From: a virus
DNA: 34,247 nt
Strand: one strand, 5' to 3'
Virus record (IMG/VR): IMGVR_UViG_3300047586_000126
Coordinates: 1 to 34,247 of that record
Part shown: positions 16,738 through 23,593 of the stretch, piece by piece
Numbering within the stretch: position 1 is the stretch's first letter
Layout of the letters: each line of letters opens with the position of its first letter
Program-made: the position numbers and the translations under genes
The notes under the pieces: model-generated
The model's database searches: none
Seen by the model: only the letters and a program-made list of their open reading frames with translations
What the model was told of the DNA's origin: nothing

Positions 16738-17105
16738 GGAAGACCTGCCTTGCCGTGCATTCCGCCGGTCGTCCGCCGTTCGATGTCCTCCTCGACCGGG
16801 GCCGCCTCGTAGAGTTCTAGGCAGACCGTCGGCTGGATCGCTGTGAACGAGTGCCAGATGCCGACCTCGATCGTCATCGACTGCCCGGCCTCGAGCGGCG
16901 TTGTGTCGGGTTGGTCCTGCTCGGCCCCCGCCGGCCACTGGTGGATGAACAGCCGGCCGGAGAGGACGTGGAAGTGGTTCCGCTTCCGGTCGTGCCGGTG
17001 CTCGGAGCAGTATCCGCCGCCGTCAATCCGGAGCAGATGCAGCGAGAAAAACGGGCTCTGGAAGAGGGAGCTCGTCGTGCCCCAGATTTTCCTTTGCTGG
17101 TCCAT
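16734..17105 (-). CDS. Cupin-fold protein of the sugar-isomerase/epimerase type
   Basis: A 123-residue single-cupin protein. Candidate metal ligands in motif 1 are H36, H38, H44 and H46 in EHRHDRKRNHFHVLSG, and GIWHSF near residue 84 fits motif 2. The N-terminal KIWGTTSSLF resembles the KPWG strand of mannose-6-phosphate isomerase type II cupins, so a role in nucleotide-sugar supply is possible. A GAGGT SD lies 6-7 bases before the ATG, inside the preceding gene, which it overlaps by 83 bases. Confidence 0.75.
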   Translation of the reverse strand: MDQQRKIWGTTSSLFQSPFFSLHLLRIDGGGYCSEHRHDRKRNHFHVLSGRLFIHQWPAGAEQDQPDTTPLEAGQSMTIEVGIWHSFTAIQPTVCLELYEAAPVEEDIERRTTGGMHGKAGLP

Positions 17106-17898
17106 TCAATACCTCGTCGATCGTTGAGAATGGAAACATCCTGAGTCCGCTTCTGGGGTTCAGGTTTATAATCCCGCCCCGTCCCTTGAGGGGCTTGAAT
17201 GCCCTTTCAAAGTCGCGGATGAATGACTGGGCGACGCGCTCAGGCTGTGGCGCGCCGTAGCCGTCATGGAAGTGGGAGCGCCCACCCTCGTGCCGCATAT
17301 CGTATCCGAGCAGGTAGATCGGCCTGGCGCCCATGCAGAGCGCGAGGCCGAGAGCCCCCGTCCCGGAGTTGTTGCCGTGGTAGATTCCGGCCTTGAGCGA
17401 CCCCGATATGCCGTGCCGCCCGAGCGACCGGACTGAATAACAGTCTTCGACCTTCCTTCCCATCAGGTTCAGGAAGATCTTGTATCCCTTGAACGCCTCC
17501 CACTTCGCCAACCGCGCCGGATCCTCATGGCACATCTTGTAGAACTTAAGGTCCATGAAGAACAGGATGTCCGCGAAAGGCGCATACTCGAAGGCCCGGT
17601 TGATGGCGATGACGCGCCCGCGCCCGCGAAGGCGCTCGAAGTCGAATCCGATGAGCGACGGCCCCCCGCCGAGGATGAAGCAGGTCTCGCCCCGCCAGGC
17701 CCCGTCGGCGAGGACCGCGTGGGCCGGATTGTAAGGATCCACAACCCGCCGGGCCGCCTCTTGGTTCTCGGCCAGCAGCCGCGCCCGGTCTTCATGGATC
17801 TCCTTCACCGTCCGGCTATTCGTCGTCAGCAACATGTCCATCATCTCCAAAAGAGCAGGACAAGGGCGGAGGATTTTCGGCTCCGCCCCCGCCTGCAT
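17023..17898 (-). CDS. DUF115/MptE-like protein with Rossmann-like GGGPSL motif
   Basis: A 291-residue protein with the nucleotide-binding motif CFILGGGPSL at 73-82, then VIAINRAFEYAPFADILFFMD and a later GNNSGTGALGLALCMGA and YLLGYDM. This arrangement is typical of the DUF115 group and related phage proteins compared with sialyltransferase-like folds. It probably handles a nucleotide-activated sugar. The start at 17898 has an AGGAAAG SD. It is the first gene after the capsid gene and therefore opens the accessory cassette. Its last 83 bases overlap the cupin gene in another frame. Confidence 0.68.
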   Translation of the reverse strand: MQAGAEPKILRPCPALLEMMDMLLTTNSRTVKEIHEDRARLLAENQEAARRVVDPYNPAHAVLADGAWRGETCFILGGGPSLIGFDFERLRGRGRVIAINRAFEYAPFADILFFMDLKFYKMCHEDPARLAKWEAFKGYKIFLNLMGRKVEDCYSVRSLGRHGISGSLKAGIYHGNNSGTGALGLALCMGARPIYLLGYDMRHEGGRSHFHDGYGAPQPERVAQSFIRDFERAFKPLKGRGGIINLNPRSGLRMFPFSTIDEVLNGPAKENLGHDELPLPEPVFLAASAPD

Positions 17899-17943
17899 TT
17901 CACTTTCCTAAGTCATCCCCGGATCATTGGTATCCGAGGCCCC

Positions 17944-19110
17944 TCAGGTCCCCTTGTGGACCGCTGGGGCGAAAGGGGCGTTGAGATCCTCCAGGGATCC
18001 CACTTCCTTGCCGCAAACGTCCGTGACCTTGGCGCATGCCCCGATCGGGGCCGCGGCCATGTTCGGGCAGGAGCCGCTCTGCGGTTCGAATTCGACGCAC
18101 GCGATCTGGTCGAGGTCGCCGATGCACCCGCCGTGGCGCATCCAGCCGGCGACCGTGTCCGTGTAGGACAGGATGTCGAAGTCGTCGAACAGCGTGAGGT
18201 CCATCCGGTAGCCGATCTTGAGCGTCTTCTTGGGAAGGATGACCATGACCCGGTTTGGGTTGGTCAGCATGAGCGAGGTGATCTGCTGGAAGTTGTAGTC
18301 GATGACCGGGGCGGAGCCGGGGAACGGCTGGTTGACGACGCCGAGCGCCTGCTTCACCCGGCCGCGCATCTGAATCGGGGTGAGGACGATGAACTGGGTC
18401 GTTTGGGGGTTGAGGTTGTAGCCGCGGCCGGCCGTATTCAGGAGGATCGACATGGCCGCGAAGTTGAGGGAGTCGGCGATCGAACGGGCGTCCGCCGAGC
18501 AGTCGGAGCAGTCCGACTGAACGACCTTGCAGCAGCCGACGGCGTCGGCCGCGGCCTCGAGGAGCGCATAGTAGATGCCCGCCCGGCCCCCGTAGGCCGC
18601 CGCGCGGAACTCGATCGCGTTGTCCTCGATCGTCCACCAGTCTCCGTCATCGAAGAGCTGGCGGTGCCAGCCGAGCGCGCCGCCGTAGTAGCAGAAGTAG
18701 CAGCGGTACTTGTCGCCGGACATTTCGTAGACCTTGAGCTTTTCCCCGGGCTTGATCTCCTTGAAGGTCAGGCCGCTCGTCACGCCGGCGACGTCGAACC
18801 CGGAGGCCTTCGTGCCCGCGTAATCGTTGACCTGGAAGATCTGCTCGAAGCTCGTGTCGTACTCGCCGACCTGATGGAACCTCTCCACGACGTCGATGGC
18901 CTTTTCATTCGGGTAGCCGTCCGACATCAGCGTAAACTCGTGGACCTGCTTGTGCCTCTTCACGAACTCCTGGACCTTCTTGAGACGGTCCGGGATGAAC
19001 GGGTTCGGCATGGCCAGGAACATCTGGAGGGCGCCGGCGAGCTGGAGCCGCTGCTCCTTGTCCTTGTAGTTGAACTTTTCCCAGTCGAGATTGAAGATTC
19101 TGCTTTTCAT
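17944..19110 (-). CDS. Major capsid protein
   Basis: A 388-residue protein immediately after protease/scaffold and decoration genes, the standard slot of the HK97-fold capsid subunit. The middle portion (LGWHRQLFDDGDWWTIED, then AGIYYALLEAAADA) resembles the Mu gpT/long capsid group, with a helix carrying the YY pair before the spine helix. It has 11 cysteines (137, 140, 193, 194, 201, 204, 329, 338, 348, 359, 366), including two CxxC pairs and a CC, which is unusual for a capsid. Strong SD AAGGAG 6 bases before the ATG. A long opposite-strand ORF here is an artefact of codon bias. Confidence 0.88.
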   Translation of the reverse strand: MKSRIFNLDWEKFNYKDKEQRLQLAGALQMFLAMPNPFIPDRLKKVQEFVKRHKQVHEFTLMSDGYPNEKAIDVVERFHQVGEYDTSFEQIFQVNDYAGTKASGFDVAGVTSGLTFKEIKPGEKLKVYEMSGDKYRCYFCYYGGALGWHRQLFDDGDWWTIEDNAIEFRAAAYGGRAGIYYALLEAAADAVGCCKVVQSDCSDCSADARSIADSLNFAAMSILLNTAGRGYNLNPQTTQFIVLTPIQMRGRVKQALGVVNQPFPGSAPVIDYNFQQITSLMLTNPNRVMVILPKKTLKIGYRMDLTLFDDFDILSYTDTVAGWMRHGGCIGDLDQIACVEFEPQSGSCPNMAAAPIGACAKVTDVCGKEVGSLEDLNAPFAPAVHKGT

Positions 19111-19120
19111 GGCTTACTCC

Positions 19121-19528
19121 TTAAGGCCTGACGGCCGCACCTGCGCCGTCAAGGTCGATCTCGACCAGGGCTTCGGACGCGGCCGCCGGCTCGGTTGCGA
19201 TACCGATCCGGTAATAGCCGCTGTCGATGCCGGGATGGACGAGACGAGTGGCGGGGTCCCAGTAGACCACGTCCCCGACTCCGAAGACGTCCCCGGAATC
19301 GATGCCCTTCACGACGAGAATCTTCTCGGCGTGATAGATGAGGACTCCCTCATCGCCCACGTCGGCGGACTCGAGGAGCGCCCCGACCGAATCCCCCACG
19401 AGATAAAGCCAGGGTTCCCCGGCAGCCCAGGAGGCTTTCCCCCCGAGCAGCCCGCCCGACGTGATACACGTGAACTTGAACGACCGCCAATCGCCCATCG
19501 GCGTGGCGGTTCTTAGCATGTTGGGCAC
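19121..19528 (-). CDS. Capsid decoration-like protein (DUF2190 type)
   Basis: A 135-residue, Gly/Val-rich beta protein starting at a GTG with AGGAGTAAGCA SD. The pattern of short strands with WAAGEPWLYLVGDSVGALL and VVYWDPATRLVHPG, then GIATEPAA and VEIDLDG near the end, is characteristic of phage decoration proteins that trimerise on the capsid surface. It lies between the scaffold and capsid genes as expected. A second in-frame ATG is at residue 4. Confidence 0.75.
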   Translation of the reverse strand: MPNMLRTATPMGDWRSFKFTCITSGGLLGGKASWAAGEPWLYLVGDSVGALLESADVGDEGVLIYHAEKILVVKGIDSGDVFGVGDVVYWDPATRLVHPGIDSGYYRIGIATEPAAASEALVEIDLDGAGAAVRP

Positions 19529-19589
19529 TGCTTACTCCTATTTTTTAGATTTTCTCTTTCCGCTTTTTCACGGCTGGTCCGCCGGCCCC

Positions 19590-20750
19590 TCAGTCGAGCT
19601 TGATCATCGGGTTCTTCGCCGGGTTCAGGTAATCGCTTTGGGAGTCTCCGGCTTGCGTCTCGTCCGGCTCCGCGCCGGCCTTCTTCTCGCCGCCGTTGCC
19701 GCCCTCACCTTTCTCCGGCCCGATTCCGAACACATCTTTCGCGAGCCGCCCGCACTCATCGATCTCCGAGTCGAGGTAGGCATTGAATTCCTTCTCGACG
19801 TCCTCGACCTTCGAGGGGGCGAACCGCTGGAGACGCGCCAGGACGAATTTTTCCTGCTGTTCGTTGAGCTTCCGGGCATCCTTCTGCTTCGCGAACAACG
19901 CCGGGACCTGGGCCTTCGCGGCATCGAGCCGCAACCGGCCGACCTCGGCCTCTTTCGCCTGGACCTTCTTCTCGAGCTCATCCCGGGTCTTGTCGAATCC
20001 CTCCTCGGTGCGCTTCCTGTGGGCATACTCGCCCGCGACGGCGCTCCGCTTCTGATTCTCGACGAAACCCGTGACCGCGGGATCGCTGGTCAAATCTTCC
20101 ACTCCGAACACGTCGGATGGCGCTACTTTTTCCGCCTTGAGGAACGCCTTGACGTCCTCAATCGTGATGTCCATAAATTCTTCTCCTTCGATGTGCTTAT
20201 TTTTCGCGAATGCCTGGACCTGGCCGAGGAGCGTTGCGCCGGTGAATCCAGGGGTTTCAACTGCCGAATTACTGAGCGCGATAGCCGTCACCTCGCCTAC
20301 GTCGGCGACGTAAAGCCCGCGCGCCCTATCCTGCTCGAGGTCGACCGATGCCTCGATGGAGGCGATATCGAGCGGCAGGTGCCGATACTCCGGGAAGATG
20401 TGGCAGGCGACGACGGTCGAGACCCGGTCCCCAATCCTCATCAGTTTCTTCCCGACGACCTCGCCGATCGCCATCCGGCCGGCCTGGTCGTTGGTGTCGC
20501 CGTGGCCATGAAAGATCTTGAGGCCCATCTGGATCGCCTCGTGGAGCTTCACGACGGCGGACCGGAACCATCGCTTGACGATGTTCCCGACGCCGACGAG
20601 GTAGCCCGCCGCCTCTCCCTCGTGACCGACGACAAACGCCTTGAATATCGGGTGCGGGTCGGTGCGCTGGATCTCCCGGATCCTCGCCGGGCCGACCATC
20701 GCGGTGATCTCGCTCGACGCCATCTCCCGAACCCGCGCTTGGATTCTCAT
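19590..20750 (-). CDS. Prohead protease-scaffold fusion
   Basis: A 386-residue protein. Residues about 1-190 look like a prohead protease of the Mu gpI type: GLKIFHGHGDTNDQAGRMAIG with candidate H81/H83, and VTAIALSNSAVETPGFTGA with candidate catalytic S160/S162. Residues 193-386 are a scaffold-like part: a short helix, long coiled coil (about 245-290) and a Gly/Lys/Glu-rich tail. An internal ATG at codon 193 has its own SD, so a separate scaffold is likely. The last 14 residues (DYLNPAKNPMIKLD) match the C-terminus of the small protein at 21.5 kb. The start has SD AAGGGG. Confidence 0.85.
   Translation of the reverse strand: MRIQARVREMASSEITAMVGPARIREIQRTDPHPIFKAFVVGHEGEAAGYLVGVGNIVKRWFRSAVVKLHEAIQMGLKIFHGHGDTNDQAGRMAIGEVVGKKLMRIGDRVSTVVACHIFPEYRHLPLDIASIEASVDLEQDRARGLYVADVGEVTAIALSNSAVETPGFTGATLLGQVQAFAKNKHIEGEEFMDITIEDVKAFLKAEKVAPSDVFGVEDLTSDPAVTGFVENQKRSAVAGEYAHRKRTEEGFDKTRDELEKKVQAKEAEVGRLRLDAAKAQVPALFAKQKDARKLNEQQEKFVLARLQRFAPSKVEDVEKEFNAYLDSEIDECGRLAKDVFGIGPEKGEGGNGGEKKAGAEPDETQAGDSQSDYLNPAKNPMIKLD
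20172..20188 (-). promoter_or_regulatory. Internal ribosome binding site and ATG for a separate scaffold protein
   Basis: On the minus strand an AAGGAG SD (20188-20183) lies 8 bases before an in-frame ATG (20174-20172) inside the protease-scaffold gene, within the codons for EGEEFMD. Initiation here would give a 194-residue scaffold lacking the protease, as lambda gpNu3 is made within gpC. The spacing and the match at the domain boundary support use. Confidence 0.7.
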
Positions 20751-21046
20751 TACTTCCCCTTCTTGGGCCGCCCTTTCGCGGCCACCTTCTTCTGGGCCGC
20801 TGCCTTGATTGCCTGCATCCGCTTGGCCTCTTCGATCCGGACCGCCCGCGTCTTCGCCGCGGCGATATCCCGGAGCTGGTTCGTGAAGATCACGCCCTGC
20901 GTGTGCTTTGGCTTCGGCTTGACGCCGGCATACCGGCCGCCGTTAAAGTTGAAGGCGCCGCCGACCTTGACGGCCGACGAGAGGATGACCCGCTTCGTCT
21001 GCGGTGTGTCATTGAGTTTTGGCTTGACTATATTCGTTGAAATCAT
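20750..21046 (-). CDS. Small basic protein in the head module
   Basis: A 98-residue protein starting MISTNIVKPKLN; the ATG at 21046 is chosen because AAGGAG lies 5 bases upstream, while an upstream GTG at 21052 would overlap that SD. The C-terminal third is a highly charged helix ending in AAAQKKVAAKGRPKKGK, suggesting nucleic-acid or acidic-protein binding. No family recognised. It is immediately before the protease gene (TAATG). Possible head-interior protein, by position only. Confidence 0.62.
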   Translation of the reverse strand: MISTNIVKPKLNDTPQTKRVILSSAVKVGGAFNFNGGRYAGVKPKPKHTQGVIFTNQLRDIAAAKTRAVRIEEAKRMQAIKAAAQKKVAAKGRPKKGK

Positions 21047-21080
21047 GCTCACTCCTTATCCGACGCCAACCATCTTTCGC

Positions 21081-21335
21081 TCATTTGGGTCCCCTGCTTT
21101 CGGTGGAAGGATCCGGCAGCGGACACCAATCTGGTATATTCGCGGGCCTAAAGCAGTCCATCCCATAGTCGAAGGCCCTCGGAGGATCTGTCTTCCCGCA
21201 ACCGGTATAAATCCGAGACTGATCGGGTCGGAGACATTCGTCTTCGGTGACGGTATGCCCAACATTCATTCTGTACCTTGCGTAGGGGCAGGCCTTGCAC
21301 TTTGAGAATTCCGCGACCTTCCATCTTTCGGGCAT
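21081..21335 (-). CDS. Small Cys-rich hypothetical protein
   Basis: An 84-residue protein starting MPERWKVAEFSKCKACPY. A GGAAGG SD is 5 bases before the ATG at 21335. It has six cysteines arranged as CxxC, then two more singles, then DCFRPANIPDWCPL near the end, a pattern often seen in small phage proteins with a zinc or iron site. No family assigned. Overlapping frames at 21056..21265 and 21148..21357 lack this pattern and are considered shadows. Confidence 0.62.
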   Translation of the reverse strand: MPERWKVAEFSKCKACPYARYRMNVGHTVTEDECLRPDQSRIYTGCGKTDPPRAFDYGMDCFRPANIPDWCPLPDPSTESRGPK

Positions 21336-21337
21336 GT

Positions 21338-21517
21338 TCACCTTCCTTTTGGTTCACCAGAAAGACGACCGTTTTTGTCTAGCCTCCTGGCCTCAACAAA
21401 AAATACATACCGCATGGTTCTATTGAAGGCCGTGGCCGTTGCGGATAGGTTGGGATCGTCTTCCATCTTCTGCTGAACCTTGACGTACGCCTCAAACATT
21501 TTCTTCTGGATGCCCAT
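21338..21517 (-). CDS. Short hypothetical protein (59 residues)
   Basis: Reads MGIQKKMFEAYVKVQQKMED at the start and ends in GEPKGR before TGA at 21338, which is 2 bases before the start codon of the next gene. A GAGGAG SD lies 6 bases before the ATG. Predicted mostly helical with a Lys/Gln-rich first helix and a FNRTMRYVFFVEARRLDK helix. The gene is only 180 bases and fills the gap between two better-supported genes. No family recognised. Confidence 0.65.
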   Translation of the reverse strand: MGIQKKMFEAYVKVQQKMEDDPNLSATATAFNRTMRYVFFVEARRLDKNGRLSGEPKGR

Positions 21518-21520
21518 CGG

Positions 21521-21826
21521 TCACTCCTCTCCGATCTTGATGATCAGGTTCTTTTTGGGGTTCAAGTGGTCGGGCAGTTCTGTCTCCTGGACCGCCCCGG
21601 ATGCGGCTGCCTCGAACTTGCCCTTATGCTTCCGGCAGTCCGCCGACGCCTCCGCCGCCGTCCACGATGACTTCGGGTAGCGGATCGCCTGGGCCGTCGT
21701 CTTCGGGTCGCCCTTGAGCTTCCCGATGATCATCGAGACCTTGCCGCTCGCTATCCGCCGGAACGAGTTCGGCTGGAATTCCCCCGGCTCTCTCAGCCGG
21801 CACGAATGTTCCGCTTGGTATGGCAT
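21521..21826 (-). CDS. Small head-module protein with protease-associated domain and shared C-terminal motif
   Basis: A 101-residue protein starting MPYQAEHSCRLREPGEF; the ATG at 21826 is fixed by AGGAGG 6 bases upstream. The pattern EHSCRLR, then GKLKGDPKTTAQAIRYPKSSW, then CRKHKGKFEAA, is one I recall from proteins or domains linked to phage prohead proteases. The C-terminal DHLNPKKNLIIKI closely matches the end of the protease-scaffold gene (DYLNPAKNPMIKL). A common binding partner such as capsid or portal is an inference. It partly overlaps the zinc-ribbon gene in another frame. Confidence 0.72.
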   Translation of the reverse strand: MPYQAEHSCRLREPGEFQPNSFRRIASGKVSMIIGKLKGDPKTTAQAIRYPKSSWTAAEASADCRKHKGKFEAAASGAVQETELPDHLNPKKNLIIKIGEE

Positions 21827-22040
21827 TTGTTCCTCCTGAATGTCTTCGATTGATGCGGTGCCGCATGACGAGGCCCATCTGATGGCCACAGGCCGCGTTG
21901 AGGCACTTCGCGCACAGGGCCCAGCCCTTGCGACGGAACGGGCACTTGCAGGGGATCTTGAACATCGGTCCCCCGCACTTCGGGCAGGGGCTTGGCGCAA
22001 TCTCAATCCCGGCCACTCGGCGGCCTGAGTGCATGACCAT
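21624..22040 (-). CDS. Zinc-ribbon protein after the portal gene, with long out-of-frame overlap
   Basis: A 138-residue frame starting MVMHSG in a TGATG junction with the portal stop, with a GGAGGGG element a few bases upstream. The first about 60 residues are clearly patterned: CPKC at 19-22, CKC at 31-33 and CAKC at 43-46, with a further C51, as in a zinc ribbon. The remaining about 70 residues overlap the next gene (21826..21521) in a different frame by 203 bases and look like shadow sequence (GGIPAELVPADSERQ). Either a C-terminal stop was lost or the tail has no function. A zinc-binding role is inferred; substrate unknown. Confidence 0.55.
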   Translation of the reverse strand: MVMHSGRRVAGIEIAPSPCPKCGGPMFKIPCKCPFRRKGWALCAKCLNAACGHQMGLVMRHRINRRHSGGTNAIPSGTFVPAERAGGIPAELVPADSERQGLDDHREAQGRPEDDGPGDPLPEVIVDGGGGVGGLPEA

Positions 22041-23584
22041 CAGGCCCCCCCTCCGCCAGCAACGATCGTCTTCGAGGCCGCGTCCTGGCGCATCCGCTCG
22101 AGGTCGAGTTTCGCCTGCTCTAAATCGGATGATGCCGCCGCCTGCTGTTTCTTCGCCTCCTCCTCCATGTCCACGCCCGGGATCTGGCCCGCGACGTATT
22201 CCTTCGAGATGATCCCGCCGAGCGCCGCCGGGATGAGCACCTTCTCGATGTTCGTCCACTGGTCCTGGGAGATGACGGGGATTTCGACGCCGATCTTCTC
22301 CGGGTCGAGCTTCGTCGTCTTCTGGCCGAGGCCCGACTTCTGGTTGTACATCGCCATCGCCTTATCGATCAGTTCCTCGAAGGCGCCGACCCAGATCATC
22401 CGCTCCCGGGTCGTCGCGGCCATGACCAACTCGCGTGTGTTGTCGCCCGTCGCCCGGTTCTTGAGCAGATCGAGCAGGCCGAGGTAGTGGATCGGGACGC
22501 CGGTCGTTCCGGAGATCATCTTGACGTTGAGTTCGATCTCGGCGATGAGGTTCGTGACCCCGGCAGAGTCGGGCGAGATCATCGCAAAATCTCCGACGTG
22601 CGCGATCGCCTTCCCGATCTTCCAGTTCGCGTTCTCGAGATGGGCGAGCAGTTGCGTCGCCTCCTGCGCGGTCCCGACCTTGAAGTCTGGGGTCGGCGAG
22701 GCGAAGAGATGGTTGATCTCGCGAAGGTCCCGGAGCGCCTTGTCGAGGCGGTCGATCTGCGTCAGGCATTTCATGACCTTCGGCTGCGCGGCGTTTGCGT
22801 CATTGATCCGGCCGCCGAACTTCTTGTAGACGAATTCGGGCTCATCCACGAACCCGGCAGGGTACGTCTGGGCCGTCGTGAGCGTGTTCCCCGTCGAGCC
22901 GTAGCCGCGGGGGGTGCTCGTCGACCCAGCCGGCCAGGACAGTCGCTTGTACCAGAGGTAGTCGTTCGGGTCGACCTCGACGATATACTTCTTCGAGAGC
23001 CAGGACAGGAACCGGACCGAGACCATCCCGGGCCGTTGCTGGCCCGCGGGGTCCTTGCCATAATCAGCGAAATCCTTTGGGTTGTTGTCCCAAAAGAGAC
23101 GGAGCGCGATCTTGCCCTCGATCTCCGCCTCCTTCGCGAGTTCCTGGGCCATCTCGGACTCGAGGCCGTTGTATTCGAGGAACCGCTTTGCCCAGTCTAT
23201 CTCGTCCACGGCCTCTTCCTTCGTCTCCGTCTTGTGGACGACTTTGAGGCCATCGCCCAGGATGAAGGCTGCCCGGAGATCGATGACGGCACCCGTCTGC
23301 AGGCAGCCCCACTCGGCAAGCGAGTTATACTTGTCGGAGATCGCCTGCACCGCGATCTGATAGTCTTGGTACTCATTCCCCTTATAGCCACGGCCGATCT
23401 CCTGGAGCGAAAGGATGTCCTTGACCAGAAGCTCCTGCGTATCCTTGTATGCACCGATCCTGGCCTGAAGCCCGTCGCGCTCATCGGTGATCGAAGCCAT
23501 CTTCTTGAGTTCGGCGGCGATGGTTTCCTTCTGTTTTATCGTCTCCCGGAGCTGCGCCCTGGTCTTGCTATCGAAGATGCTCAT
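22040..23584 (-). CDS. Portal protein
   Basis: A 514-residue protein following the large terminase, the position of the portal. The N-terminal region is helical; the central part (RFLSWLSKKYIVEVDPNDYLWYKRL) and a long helix carrying DRLDKALRDLREINHLF fit portal wing and stem regions. The segment ISGTTGVPIHYLGLLDLLKNRATGDN matches the phage portal C-terminal motif in which a PxxYLG stretch precedes helices. The C-terminal tail is acidic and Ala/Gln-rich, ending in glycines. Start ATG with AGGAG SD. Confidence 0.85.
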   Translation of the reverse strand: MSIFDSKTRAQLRETIKQKETIAAELKKMASITDERDGLQARIGAYKDTQELLVKDILSLQEIGRGYKGNEYQDYQIAVQAISDKYNSLAEWGCLQTGAVIDLRAAFILGDGLKVVHKTETKEEAVDEIDWAKRFLEYNGLESEMAQELAKEAEIEGKIALRLFWDNNPKDFADYGKDPAGQQRPGMVSVRFLSWLSKKYIVEVDPNDYLWYKRLSWPAGSTSTPRGYGSTGNTLTTAQTYPAGFVDEPEFVYKKFGGRINDANAAQPKVMKCLTQIDRLDKALRDLREINHLFASPTPDFKVGTAQEATQLLAHLENANWKIGKAIAHVGDFAMISPDSAGVTNLIAEIELNVKMISGTTGVPIHYLGLLDLLKNRATGDNTRELVMAATTRERMIWVGAFEELIDKAMAMYNQKSGLGQKTTKLDPEKIGVEIPVISQDQWTNIEKVLIPAALGGIISKEYVAGQIPGVDMEEEAKKQQAAASSDLEQAKLDLERMRQDAASKTIVAGGGGA

Positions 23585-23593
23585 CGTTCGCTC

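Noticed and set aside
17527-19131. Long plus-strand ORF (534 residues) over the capsid gene
   Set aside because: It mirrors the GC-rich codon positions of the capsid and DUF115-like genes, has a repetitive Val/Glu/Leu/Arg composition and no motif; the minus-strand genes are well supported.
19461-21305. Plus-strand ORF of 614 residues over the protease and decoration genes
   Set aside because: Antisense shadow in a GC-rich genome, spanning several minus-strand genes with good SD sites, no recognisable domain.
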